A stretch of 64,000 nucleotides of DNA, from the NCBI RefSeq assembly GCF_005497185.1, contig NZ_RJTN01000002.1:1-64000 (forward strand), given 5' to 3'. Under the pieces are notes generated by a model, which was not told the origin of the DNA, ran no database searches, and was given only the letters and a program-made list of their open reading frames with translations. A program made the position numbers and the translations under genes. The DNA comes from Pectobacterium polonicum (GTDB lineage Bacteria > Pseudomonadota > Gammaproteobacteria > Enterobacterales > Enterobacteriaceae). Numbering within the stretch: the stretch's first letter is position 1; the number at the start of each line of letters is the position of its first letter. This document shows positions 47,330-59,631 of the stretch, in pieces.

Positions 47330-48496
47330 ATGGCCAAAGGTAACAAGATTCCCCTAACGTTCCATACCTATCAGGATTCAGCAACTGGCACCGAAGTTGT
47401 GCGTTTAACCCCGCCCGATGTTATCTGCCACCGCAACTATTTCTACCAGAAATGTTTCTTCAATGATGGCAGCAAGCTGCTGTTTGGTGCGGCGTTTGAT
47501 GGTCCATGGAATTACTATCTGTTGGATTTAAAAGCGCAGAATGCCACGCAGTTGACGGAAGGCAAGGGCGACAACACCTTCGGTGGTTTCCTGTCCCCGA
47601 ATGACGATGCGTTGTATTACGTTAAAAATACCCGCAATCTGATGCGTGTCGATCTGGCTACGCTGGAAGAGAAAACCATTTATCAGGTGCCTGACGATTG
47701 GGTCGGCTACGGTACTTGGGTTGCCAATTCCGATTGCACTAAAATGGTCGGCATTGAGATTAAAAAAGAAGACTGGAAACCACTGACCGATTGGAAAAAA
47801 TTCCAGGAGTTCTATTTCACTAATCCTTGTTGCCGTCTAATTCGCGTTGATTTAGTCACAGGCGAAGCGGAGACGATCCTTCAGGAAAATCAATGGCTGG
47901 GTCACCCAATTTACCGTCCAGGCGATGACAATACGGTTGCGTTCTGCCATGAAGGTCCACACGATTTGGTTGATGCCCGTATGTGGTTCATCAACGAAGA
48001 CGGTACCAACATGCGTAAAGTGAAAGAGCATGCTGAAGGCGAAAGCTGTACCCACGAATTCTGGGTGCCAGATGGTTCTGCGATGATTTACGTCTCTTAC
48101 CTTAAAGACGATACCAACCGCTATATCCGCAGCATCGACCCCGTTACGCTGGAAGATCGTCAACTGCGCATCATGCCGCCATGTTCTCACCTGATGAGTA
48201 ACTATGATGGCACACTGCTGGTTGGTGATGGTTCCGATGCGCCAGTCGATGTACAGGATGACGGTGGCTACAAAATTGAGAACGATCCGTTCCTGTATGT
48301 TTTCAACCTGAAAACCGGCAAAGAACACCGTATTGCGCAACACAATACATCCTGGGAAGTGTTGGAAGGCGACCGTCAGGTCACTCACCCACACCCTTCT
48401 TTCACGCCGGATAATAAACAAGTCCTGTTTACTTCTGACGTAGATGGAAAACCTGCGCTGTATCTGGCGAAGGTTCCTGATTCCGTCTGGAACTAA
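47330..48496 (+). CDS. ogl: Oligogalacturonate lyase
   Basis: A 388-residue cytoplasmic lyase of the PL22 family that splits short oligogalacturonides from pectin into 5-keto-4-deoxyuronate units. The start AKGNKIPLTFHTYQDSATGTEVVRLTPPDVICHRNYFYQKCFF and the beta-propeller repeats (for example FCHEGPHDLVDARMWFI, CTHEFWVPDGSAMIYVS) match known soft-rot Ogl, including the His residues of the metal site. TAAGGA precedes the ATG at 47330; the longer frame from 47237 is rejected. Its repressor gene kdgR is next to it. Confidence 0.96.
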   Translation: MAKGNKIPLTFHTYQDSATGTEVVRLTPPDVICHRNYFYQKCFFNDGSKLLFGAAFDGPWNYYLLDLKAQNATQLTEGKGDNTFGGFLSPNDDALYYVKNTRNLMRVDLATLEEKTIYQVPDDWVGYGTWVANSDCTKMVGIEIKKEDWKPLTDWKKFQEFYFTNPCCRLIRVDLVTGEAETILQENQWLGHPIYRPGDDNTVAFCHEGPHDLVDARMWFINEDGTNMRKVKEHAEGESCTHEFWVPDGSAMIYVSYLKDDTNRYIRSIDPVTLEDRQLRIMPPCSHLMSNYDGTLLVGDGSDAPVDVQDDGGYKIENDPFLYVFNLKTGKEHRIAQHNTSWEVLEGDRQVTHPHPSFTPDNKQVLFTSDVDGKPALYLAKVPDSVWN

Positions 48497-48503
48497 TAAT
48501 ACT

Positions 48504-48541
48504 AATAAGTCCGCGTCACATTTTATGGCGCGGATTATTTT
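48504..48541 (+). terminator. Terminator after ogl
   Basis: AATAAGTCCGCG and CGCGGATTATT arms with a loop of about 13 bases, ending in TTTT; eight bases after the stop. Confidence 0.75.
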
Positions 48542-48711
48542 AAAATATTTACTTACATATTATTTTATTAAGTCTCTGACGCGGTTATTTCTCAAACTTA
48601 ACTTGATTATCGTTATTGCTCCATTGCCATAATCAAAGCGTTCCCTTTATACTAAAACCATTGTTCTATTTTTTTTAAAACAAAAAAAACCTGAGTAGGG
48701 TAACCACAAAA

Positions 48712-49503
48712 ATGGCTATTGCAGATTTAGATAAACAACCCGATTCCGTGTCGTCCGTTTTAAAGGTTTTTGGTATTTTGCAGGCATTAGGTGAAGAGAG
48801 AGAAATTGGTATTACCGAGCTTTCTCAGCGCGTCATGATGTCCAAGAGTACCGTTTACCGCTTCTTGCAGACGATGAAATCCCTGGGCTATGTTGCGCAG
48901 GAAGGTGAATCGGAGAAATATTCGCTGACGCTCAAGTTGTTTGAACTTGGTGCGAAAGCATTGCAGAACGTAGATTTAATCCGCAGTGCGGATATACAGA
49001 TGCGTGAGTTGTCTGCGCTGACGAGGGAAACGATCCACCTCGGTGCGCTGGATGAAGACGGCATCGTTTATATCCACAAAATTGACTCTATGTATAACCT
49101 GCGCATGTATTCGCGTATTGGTCGCCGCAATCCTCTGCACAGTACTGCAATTGGTAAAGTGCTATTAGCATGGCGCGATCGTGGCGAAGTGGAAGAAGTT
49201 CTGTCGACTGTCGAATTCACTCGCAGTACACCACATACGTTGTGTTCTGCTGAAGACCTTCTTAATCAATTGGATGTCGTGCGCGAGCAAGGCTACGGCG
49301 AAGATAAAGAAGAACAGGAAGAAGGGCTGCGTTGCATCGCTGTTCCGGTATTCGATCGCTTTGGTGTTGTGATTGCTGGCCTCAGTATTTCTTTCCCAAC
49401 AATTCGTTTTTCAGAAGAAAATAAACACGAATATGTGGCTACGCTGCACACTGCCGCCAGAAATATCTCTGAGCAGATGGGCTACCACGATTATCCTTTC
49501 TGA
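48712..49503 (+). CDS. kdgR: Pectin-degradation repressor KdgR (IclR family)
   Basis: A 263-residue repressor of pectinase, ogl, kdg and secretion genes, released by 2-keto-3-deoxygluconate. The N-terminal winged helix is ITELSQRVMMSKSTVYRFLQTMKSLGY (about 35-62). The C-terminal IclR effector domain has RETIHLGALDEDGIVYIHKIDS and RNPLHSTAIGKVLLAW. It is the central control gene of pectinolysis in soft-rot bacteria. It has its own terminator and lies directly downstream of ogl. Confidence 0.97.
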   Translation: MAIADLDKQPDSVSSVLKVFGILQALGEEREIGITELSQRVMMSKSTVYRFLQTMKSLGYVAQEGESEKYSLTLKLFELGAKALQNVDLIRSADIQMRELSALTRETIHLGALDEDGIVYIHKIDSMYNLRMYSRIGRRNPLHSTAIGKVLLAWRDRGEVEEVLSTVEFTRSTPHTLCSAEDLLNQLDVVREQGYGEDKEEQEEGLRCIAVPVFDRFGVVIAGLSISFPTIRFSEENKHEYVATLHTAARNISEQMGYHDYPF

Positions 49504-49521
49504 TATCCCTTATCGCTTGCT

Positions 49522-49549
49522 AAGCCTGTCCTTGCCGACAGGCTTTTTT
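49522..49549 (+). terminator. Intrinsic terminator after kdgR
   Basis: AAGCCTGTC-CTTGCC-GACAGGCTT running into a T tract. Confidence 0.88.
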
Positions 49550-49579
49550 ATGGCGTGCCATCCCTGGCCGCTACCCTGT

Positions 49580-49623
49580 GGGCCGTCGCAAGCGACGTCG
49601 AAAAACGTTCCTCACGTTTTTTT
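49580..49623 (+). repeat. Repeat fragment with a terminator-like hairpin
   Basis: GGGCCGTCGCAAGCGACGT (49580-49598) is identical over 19 bases to the inverted centre of the MITE-like element at 17390-17408. It is followed by AAAAACG-7-CGTTTTTTT, a terminator-like hairpin also found at the end of the window. Between kdgR and yebO no mgrB gene was found. Confidence 0.55.
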
Positions 49624-49758
49624 ATTTTGTACCAATACGATAGCGATGTGCATCAGCATGCTGTGGATAACGGACCACGTCGGGTATCGAATTTGGTTAC
49701 GCCCTGATGTTAAGATAGCCCGTAGATGTCTGTCTAAGTAGCGATAAGTGGAGTCGTT

Positions 49759-50022
49759 GTGAACATATTAGAAGTGGTTTTCGTCTTGTTGGTTGTGCTA
49801 CTGGCTGCACTGGTCTGGTTTTTTGTCAATCGGGCGAGCGTCAGAGCGAATGAGCAAGTGAAATTGCTGCAAGAGATCGTAGAGCAGCAACGCCAGCAGC
49901 TAGCGTTATTGAAAAGATTGTTACCCCAGAATGTAGAGAAAAGCGAGCCTGAAGCGCTTGTCGCCGAGCTCGGTCGTGATGATGTGGAGTTAACGTTTAA
50001 AAATGTCATTCCCGAACGTTGA
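49759..50022 (+). CDS. yebO: YebO family membrane protein
   Basis: An 87-residue protein similar to E. coli YebO: one N-terminal transmembrane helix (VVFVLLVVLLAALVWFFVNRAS) followed by a coiled-coil-like stretch (NEQVKLLQEIVEQQRQQLALLKRLL) and an acidic tail. Function is unknown. The start codon is GTG at 49759 with GTGGAG six bases upstream. It follows kdgR as in E. coli, where mgrB lies between them. Confidence 0.85.
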   Translation: MNILEVVFVLLVVLLAALVWFFVNRASVRANEQVKLLQEIVEQQRQQLALLKRLLPQNVEKSEPEALVAELGRDDVELTFKNVIPER

Positions 50023-50060
50023 TAGCCCAATCACTGTGTAGCGCTTAAATACATTTCTTT

Positions 50061-50103
50061 TGCCTGTTTGCACCCGCTTTCATGTGGGTGTCGTAAGCAG
50101 GCA
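50061..50103 (+). promoter_or_regulatory. Bulged hairpin between yebO and pheP
   Basis: TGCCTG/CAGGCA outer stem and CACCC/GGGTG inner stem with a 10-base loop. There is no T run. It lies 45 bases before the pheP start, so it may structure the pheP leader or weakly end yebO. Confidence 0.45.
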
Positions 50104-50148
50104 TTGTTATAAAAATGAAGAAGGCTTTACAGGAAGCATAAAAACAAT

Positions 50149-51549
50149 ATGGCAAATGCTCAGAGCAACATAGCAAACGATCAACAGGAACTGGTTTTAA
50201 AACGAGGGCTAAAAAATCGGCATATTCAGTTGATAGCACTGGGTGGTGCTATCGGTACTGGGCTGTTTTTAGGGATATCGCAGACTATTCAAATGGCTGG
50301 CCCGTCCGTCTTATTGGGCTATGCGATAGCTGGCATGATTGCGTTTCTGATTATGCGGCAACTGGGCGAGATGGTAGTAGAAGAACCGGTTGCGGGTTCA
50401 TTCAGCCATTTTGCCTTTAAATACTGGGGCGATTTTGCGGGTTTCCTCGCGGGTTGGAACTACTGGGCGATGTTTATTCTGGTAGGGATGGCGGAGCTGA
50501 CCGCCGTGGGGATTTATATCCAATACTGGTGGCCGGATACGCCAACCTGGCTGTCTGCGGCTATCTTCTTTGTGCTGATCAACCTGATCAATCTCGTTAA
50601 TGTGCGGATGTTTGGGGAAACGGAATTTTGGTTCGCCATTATCAAAGTGCTCGCCATCGTTGGGATGATTGTCTTTGGCAGTTGGCTGTTGCTGAGTGGT
50701 AATGGTGGCGAAACGGCGACGGTTCGTAATTTATGGATTCATGGCGGATTCATGCCGAATGGCGCAAGCGGCTTGATCATGGCGATGGCGGTGATCATGT
50801 TTTCATTCGGTGGACTGGAATTAGTGGGGATCACGGCCGCAGAAGCGGCCGATCCGAAACGTTCTATCCCTCAGGCGACTAATCAGGTGGTGTACCGCAT
50901 CCTGATTTTCTATATCGGCGCGCTGTCTATTTTGTTGTCACTCTACCCGTGGGGGAATGTGGTCGGCGGCGGTAGTCCGTTTGTCCTGATTTTTCATGCG
51001 CTTAACAGTAACATAGTGGCGAACGTGCTCAACGTCGTGGTACTGACGGCGGCATTATCCGTGTATAACAGCGGCGTATACTGTAACAGCCGGATGCTGT
51101 ACGGCTTGGCAAAACAAGGAAATGCGCCGAAGTCTTTGGCTAAGGTTAACGCGCGCGGCGTGCCCGTTCGTTCTATCGCGCTGTCGGCGCTGGCGACCTC
51201 ACTTGGCGTCGCGATTAACTATCTGATGCCTGGCAAAGCCTTTGAGCTGCTGATGGCGTTGGTGGTATCGACGCTGGTGATTAACTGGATCATGATCTGT
51301 TTTGCCCACCTGCGTTTTCGTCAGGCGATGATAGCGAAGGGGGTTGTGCCTGCGTTTAAAGCGTTCTGGTATCCGTGGGGTAACTACCTGTGTCTGGCAT
51401 TTCTGGCGGGGATATTGGTGATTATGCTGCTATCGCCGGGGATTCGTATATCAGTAGTGTTGATTCCGTTCTGGATTGCCATTATTTGGCTGGGTTTCCG
51501 CTTTTCTCGCAAAAATAGCGCAGCACTGAAGTCTGTACAGACACCGTAA
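50149..51549 (+). CDS. pheP: Phenylalanine-specific permease PheP
   Basis: A 466-residue twelve-helix amino-acid permease of the APC superfamily. The AAT-family start RHIQLIALGGAIGTGLFLGI, the helix 3 region WGDFAGFLAGWNYWAMFILVGMAELTA, and SFGGLELVGITAAEAADPKRSIPQA are closest to E. coli PheP; AroP is the nearest alternative. It imports phenylalanine (and tyrosine more weakly) with protons. Monocistronic, with a 3' hairpin at 51561-51590. Confidence 0.9.
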   Translation: MANAQSNIANDQQELVLKRGLKNRHIQLIALGGAIGTGLFLGISQTIQMAGPSVLLGYAIAGMIAFLIMRQLGEMVVEEPVAGSFSHFAFKYWGDFAGFLAGWNYWAMFILVGMAELTAVGIYIQYWWPDTPTWLSAAIFFVLINLINLVNVRMFGETEFWFAIIKVLAIVGMIVFGSWLLLSGNGGETATVRNLWIHGGFMPNGASGLIMAMAVIMFSFGGLELVGITAAEAADPKRSIPQATNQVVYRILIFYIGALSILLSLYPWGNVVGGGSPFVLIFHALNSNIVANVLNVVVLTAALSVYNSGVYCNSRMLYGLAKQGNAPKSLAKVNARGVPVRSIALSALATSLGVAINYLMPGKAFELLMALVVSTLVINWIMICFAHLRFRQAMIAKGVVPAFKAFWYPWGNYLCLAFLAGILVIMLLSPGIRISVVLIPFWIAIIWLGFRFSRKNSAALKSVQTP

Positions 51550-51560
51550 CGCTTTTCTGG

Positions 51561-51590
51561 CCTGCTCATTACGAGACAACGATGAGCAGG
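51561..51590 (+). terminator. Hairpin after pheP
   Basis: CCTGCTCAT and ATGAGCAGG, perfect 9-bp stem, 12 bases after the stop, no T run. Confidence 0.55.
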
Positions 51591-51762
51591 CTACCATCCG
51601 GCTTTAACACCCAAGTTATAAGGTGTATTATTGCCCCGACGTTATTCATGTCACGCTAATGCGCACCTGTAGTGTTCGCATCATGTGTATATATTTCACA
51701 GAGTACAGAGAAATAGCATGGGTAACACTTTTGATTTTCAATTGATATGCGATTTTTTGCAT

Positions 51763-51783
51763 GTGAGCTTTCGTGTGGCTCAC
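51763..51783 (+). promoter_or_regulatory. tRNA-like operator of thrS
   Basis: GTGAGC and GCTCAC form a stem around TTTCGTGTG; with a closing U-G pair the loop is seven bases, UUCGUGU, with CGU at the anticodon position. This mimics the anticodon arm of tRNA-Thr(CGU), the element by which threonyl-tRNA synthetase represses its own mRNA in E. coli. It ends 22 bases before the thrS start. Confidence 0.85.
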
Positions 51784-51805
51784 CACTGTAAATAAGGGAA
51801 TTATA

Positions 51806-54279
<2,474 letters not shown>

Positions 54280-54297
54280 GGCATTCAAGTAGCAAGA

Positions 54298-54321
54298 CCG
54301 TACAACCACTGTGTTGTACGG
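54298..54321 (+). promoter_or_regulatory. Hairpin in the infC-rpmI spacer
   Basis: CCGTACAAC and GTTGTACGG, 9-bp stem with a 6-base loop, followed by CTTTG. In E. coli this spacer belongs to the L20 control region of rpmI-rplT; whether this stem is part of an L20 site is inferred. Confidence 0.55.
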
Positions 54322-54353
54322 CTTTGTTCGCCTTATCTGATTCGTTTTATTAA

Positions 54354-54572
<219 letters not shown>

Positions 54573-54597
54573 GTAACCTTTTTTTAATTCAGAATAA

Positions 54598-54972
<375 letters not shown>

Positions 54973-54982
54973 GTCAGTTGAG

Positions 54983-55007
54983 AGAGGGAGCTTTGGCTCC
55001 CTCTTTT
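54983..55007 (+). terminator. Terminator after rplT
   Basis: AGAGGGAGC and GCTCCCTCT with a 4-base loop, then TTTT. Confidence 0.88.
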
Positions 55008-55094
55008 CGTCAAGCACCACAGTTTTCGGTATTTACAATACCATTTGTTATTTACATGGCTTTTTTGTGATTCTCAAAACAAGGTAACGCAAGT

Positions 55095-55139
55095 ATGAAC
55101 GCTGCTATTTTCCGTTTCTTTTTTTACTTTAGCGCCTGA
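55095..55139 (+). CDS. pheM: pheST leader peptide PheM
   Basis: A 14-codon ORF, MNAAIFRFFFYFSA, with five Phe codons, the same as the E. coli PheM leader except for the last residue. Stalling at Phe codons when charged tRNA-Phe is scarce prevents the downstream terminator from forming. Confidence 0.95.
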   Translation: MNAAIFRFFFYFSA

Positions 55140-55185
55140 ACTCAGGGGGCTTTGCGCGTAAGAAAAGAAACGAAAAGTAGCGCTT

Positions 55186-55211
55186 AAGCCTCCCTAAGGG
55201 AGGCTTTTTTA
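55186..55211 (+). terminator. pheST attenuator terminator
   Basis: GCCTCCC-TAA-GGGAGGC followed by six T, 49 bases after the pheM stop. Upstream sequence from the leader can pair alternatively, as in the classic attenuator. Confidence 0.93.
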
Positions 55212-55218
55212 TTTATAA

Positions 55219-56286
<1,068 letters not shown>

Positions 56287-56300
56287 GGCGGGTATACATC

Positions 56301-58688
56301 ATGAAATTCAGTGAACTCTGGTTACGCGAGTGGGTAAACCCGGCGGTTGACAGTGAAACACTATCCGAACAAATCACGATGGCTGGGCTAGAAGTAGATG
56401 GCGTTGAGCCTGTTGCTGGCGCATTCCACGGCGTGGTTGTCGGTGAAGTGGTTGAATGTGGGCAGCACCCGAATGCAGATAAACTGCGTGTGACAAAAGT
56501 GAACGTTGGTGGCGATCGCCTGCTGGACATCGTTTGCGGCGCGCCGAACTGCCGTCAGGGTCTGAAAGTGGCGGTGGCGACGGTAGGTGCCGTGCTGCCT
56601 GGCGACTTCAAAATCAAAGCCGCCAAACTGCGTGGCGAGCCGTCTGAAGGTATGCTGTGCTCATTTTCCGAATTGGGCATTTCCGACGATCATGATGGCA
56701 TCATTGAATTGCCAGCGGACGCACCGATTGGCACGGATATTCGTGAGTACCTGAAGTTAGATGACAACGCGATTGAAATCAGTGTGACACCAAACCGTGC
56801 TGATTGCTTAGGCATCATCGGCGTGGCGCGTGATGTGGCCGTATTGAATCAACTGGCGTTGAATGAACCGACTATTGAGCCCGTTGCTGCGACGATTCAG
56901 GACACCTTCCCGATTCAGGTTGATGCGCCTCAGGCATGTCCGCGTTATTTAGGCCGTGTCGTGAAAGGTATCAATGTTAAGGCTGCAACGCCGCTGTGGA
57001 TGCGTGAGAAGCTGCGCCGTTGCGGTATTCGCTCTATCGATCCCGTGGTGGACGTGACCAACTACGTTCTGCTGGAACTCGGTCAGCCGATGCACGCATT
57101 CGATCTTGACCGTCTCAACGGCGGCATTATTGTGCGTATGGCGGAAGAAGGCGAAACGCTGACGCTGCTGGATGGTAACGAAGCGAAGCTGAACGCCGAT
57201 ACGCTGGTTATTGCTGACCAGCAGAATGCGTTGGCAATGGGCGGTATCTTTGGCGGCGAGCATTCTGGCGTCAATGAAGAAACGCAAAACGTTCTGCTGG
57301 AATGTGCCTATTTTAACCCGCTGTCGATTACCGGACGCGCACGTCGCCACGGTTTGCATACCGATGCCTCTCATCGCTACGAGCGTGGTGTTGATCCGGC
57401 GTTGCAACACAAAGCTATTGAACGCGCCACTCGTTTGCTGATTGAAATCTGTGGTGGTGAAGCAGGCCCGGTCGTTGATGTCAGCAGCGACGCTGATTTG
57501 CCAACGCGCGCAACGATTACGCTGCGTCGTGAAAAGCTGGATCGTCTGATTGGCCATGTGATTGCCGATGAGCAGGTGAGCGATATCCTGCAACGTTTAG
57601 GCTGTAACGTGGTGAAAACTGACACCGGCTGGCAGGCGACTGCACCGAGCTGGCGCTTTGACATGGAAATCGAAGAAGATCTGGTTGAAGAAGTCGCGCG
57701 TATTTACGGCTACAACAACATTCCGAATATTCCTACTCAGGCTCCGTTGATCATGACCGCGCATCGTGAAGCGTCATTGTCATTGAAGCGTGTTAAGGCA
57801 CTATTAGTCGATCATGGCTATCAGGAAGCAATTACTTACAGTTTTGTTGACCCGAAAATTCAGGGGTTAATCCACCCTGAGGAAGCTTCGCTGAGTCTGC
57901 CGAGCCCGATTTCAGCAGAGATGTCGGTGATGCGTTTATCACTGTGGAGTGGCTTACTGAGCGCCGCTGTGTATAACCAAAACCGTCAACAAAGTCGCCT
58001 GCGTCTGTTTGAAAGTGGTCTGCGTTTTGTACCGGACACCAGTGCTGACCTGGGTATTCGCCAGGATCTGATGCTGGCGGGTGTGATTACCGGCACGCGT
58101 TATGAAGAACATTGGGATCTGGCGCGTCAGGCCGTTGACTTCTATGATTTAAAAGGCGATTTAGAGGCGGTGCTGGCATTGACGGGCAAATTGTCTCAGA
58201 TTGAATTCAAAGCCGAAAATAATCCGGCATTGCATCCAGGACAAAGTGCTGCTATTTATCTGTGCGGAGAACGCATTGGATTTATTGGCGTTATTCACCC
58301 AGAGCTGGAGCGCAAGTTGGATCTTAACGGGCGCACCGTGGTGTTCGAATTGTTGTGGGATAAGGTTGCAGACCGCGTATTGCCTGATGCGAACGAGATT
58401 TCCCGCTTCCCTGCGAACCGTCGTGATATTGCCGTTGTGGTCGCTGAAAATGTCCCTGCGGGTGATATTTTGGCCGAGTGTAAGAAAGTTGGCGCAAATC
58501 AGTTAGTTGGCGTAAACTTATTCGACGTGTACCGAGGGAAGGGCGTAGCGGAAGGTTATAAGAGTCTGGCTATCAGCCTGACCCTGCAAGATACCACGCG
58601 TACACTGGCAGAAGAGGAAATTGCCGCTACCGTTGCTGAGTGCGTAGCAGCATTAAAACAGCGATTCCAAGCATCCTTGAGGGATTGA
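56301..58688 (+). CDS. pheT: Phenylalanine--tRNA ligase beta subunit
   Basis: A 795-residue subunit that binds tRNA and edits mischarged Tyr. Domains in order: N-terminal B1, tRNA-binding OB domain (about 40-150, [25 protein letters not shown]), B3/B4 editing region (about 210-400), B5 (about 400-475), a catalytic-like core without activity, and the C-terminal anticodon-binding FDX-ACB domain. It starts 14 bases after pheS. Confidence 0.98.
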   Translation: MKFSELWLREWVNPAVDSETLSEQITMAGLEVDGVEPVAGAFHGVVVGEVVECGQHPNADKLRVTKVNVGGDRLLDIVCGAPNCRQGLKVAVATVGAVLPGDFKIKAAKLRGEPSEGMLCSFSELGISDDHDGIIELPADAPIGTDIREYLKLDDNAIEISVTPNRADCLGIIGVARDVAVLNQLALNEPTIEPVAATIQDTFPIQVDAPQACPRYLGRVVKGINVKAATPLWMREKLRRCGIRSIDPVVDVTNYVLLELGQPMHAFDLDRLNGGIIVRMAEEGETLTLLDGNEAKLNADTLVIADQQNALAMGGIFGGEHSGVNEETQNVLLECAYFNPLSITGRARRHGLHTDASHRYERGVDPALQHKAIERATRLLIEICGGEAGPVVDVSSDADLPTRATITLRREKLDRLIGHVIADEQVSDILQRLGCNVVKTDTGWQATAPSWRFDMEIEEDLVEEVARIYGYNNIPNIPTQAPLIMTAHREASLSLKRVKALLVDHGYQEAITYSFVDPKIQGLIHPEEASLSLPSPISAEMSVMRLSLWSGLLSAAVYNQNRQQSRLRLFESGLRFVPDTSADLGIRQDLMLAGVITGTRYEEHWDLARQAVDFYDLKGDLEAVLALTGKLSQIEFKAENNPALHPGQSAAIYLCGERIGFIGVIHPELERKLDLNGRTVVFELLWDKVADRVLPDANEISRFPANRRDIAVVVAENVPAGDILAECKKVGANQLVGVNLFDVYRGKGVAEGYKSLAISLTLQDTTRTLAEEEIAATVAECVAALKQRFQASLRD

Positions 58689-58692
58689 ACCT

Positions 58693-58989
58693 ATGGCGCT
58701 TACTAAAGCTGAAATGTCAGAATACCTGTTTGAGAAGCTCGGGCTGAGCAAACGGGATGCCAAAGACCTAGTCGAGCTATTTTTTGAAGAAGTTCGTCGC
58801 GCTTTGGAAAATGGCGAGCAGGTCAAGTTGTCAGGTTTTGGCAATTTTGATTTGCGAGACAAGAACCAACGTCCTGGACGTAACCCAAAAACTGGCGAAG
58901 ATATTCCGATTACGGCGCGCCGTGTGGTCACGTTCCGTCCGGGGCAAAAGCTGAAAAGCAGGGTAGAGAACGCCTCTCCCAAAGAGTAA
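58693..58989 (+). CDS. ihfA: Integration host factor alpha subunit
   Basis: A 98-residue DNA-bending protein ([79 protein letters not shown]), with the intercalating Pro in [12 protein letters not shown]. It pairs with IhfB. It starts four bases after the pheT stop and ends the operon at a terminator. Confidence 0.98.
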   Translation: MALTKAEMSEYLFEKLGLSKRDAKDLVELFFEEVRRALENGEQVKLSGFGNFDLRDKNQRPGRNPKTGEDIPITARRVVTFRPGQKLKSRVENASPKE

Positions 58990-59001
58990 CTGTGTCACTC
59001 A

Positions 59002-59026
59002 AAAAGGCCGCGTAAGCGGCCTTTTC
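59002..59026 (+). terminator. Terminator of the pheST-ihfA operon
   Basis: AAAAGGCCGC-GTAA-GCGGCCTTTT, 12 bases after the ihfA stop. Confidence 0.9.
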
Positions 59027-59128
59027 CTCTCTTATTTGCCTTCATTTTATCTATTTCAACGTCATCTACTTTTTTAACGTCAGATCGATACCTATCGGCT
59101 CCGTCTGCTGCGAAGAACGGGTTGTCCG

Positions 59129-59491
59129 TCAGGTTCGCGCTTTTGGCGAGGTCTCTTTTTTGGGATAGTCTGGCACGGGTCGATGATCGTCAATTAAGTG
59201 GCGTATTGCCAAAATAGGGTGACGTAGCAGCATTCGCGGCCCAGACCAGCGCATAATCGCTTTAATTGCTTCACGTCTGGCTGGCTGATAGCAGTGGATG
59301 GGACAATGCTTACATGCGGGCTTCTCTTCACCAAAATGACAGCGCTCCAGACGTTTGATGGCGTAGCTAAACAGGTCTTTATACTGTGTGCTGTCGTCGG
59401 TTTCTGGGTGGTGCTTTTCATACAGTTCGATCATCAACCCGACGGTACGGATCTCCCGCTGTCGGTATTTTCCCAGGGGTTTTCTCGCCAT
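59129..59491 (-). CDS. ygbA: YgbA-family nitric-oxide-induced protein
   Basis: A 120-residue protein of the family labelled nitrous oxide-stimulated promoter (YgbA). It starts RKPLGKYRQREIRTVGLMIELYEKHH and has a four-cysteine group, CHFGEEKPACKHCPIHCYQP, which could bind iron or zinc. In E. coli ygbA is induced by nitric oxide through NsrR and helps recovery from nitrosative stress. An NsrR-like site overlaps the promoter here. It stands alone. Confidence 0.88.
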   Translation of the reverse strand: MARKPLGKYRQREIRTVGLMIELYEKHHPETDDSTQYKDLFSYAIKRLERCHFGEEKPACKHCPIHCYQPARREAIKAIMRWSGPRMLLRHPILAIRHLIDDHRPVPDYPKKETSPKART

Positions 59492-59511
59492 GTGCGTTAT
59501 GTCCTGATGAA

Positions 59512-59541
59512 ATTATAATAGGTGTATTTTAAATGCAATTT
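59512..59541 (-). promoter_or_regulatory. NsrR-like operator and -10 of ygbA
   Basis: TAGGTGTATTT-T-AAATGCAATTT (59519-59541) has the 11-1-11 inverted layout of NsrR sites. The right half on the minus strand (AAATTGCATTT) matches 10 of 11 to AANATGCATTT; the left half is weaker. A TATAAT -10 on the minus strand (59512-59517) adjoins it. Confidence 0.72.
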
Positions 59542-59631
59542 ATAGCAAGGGAAACCTCTTAAGTCACATCAACGTGTAAAAGGCTGAGAGAGAAAAAGGC
59601 GAGGAGAACCCTCGCCGAAGAAAAGAAGGTA

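Noticed and set aside
49640-49740. mgrB-like small ORF between kdgR and yebO
   Set aside because: The only frame (starting MLWITDHVGYRIWLRPD) has no N-terminal helix and lacks the MgrB cysteine pattern.
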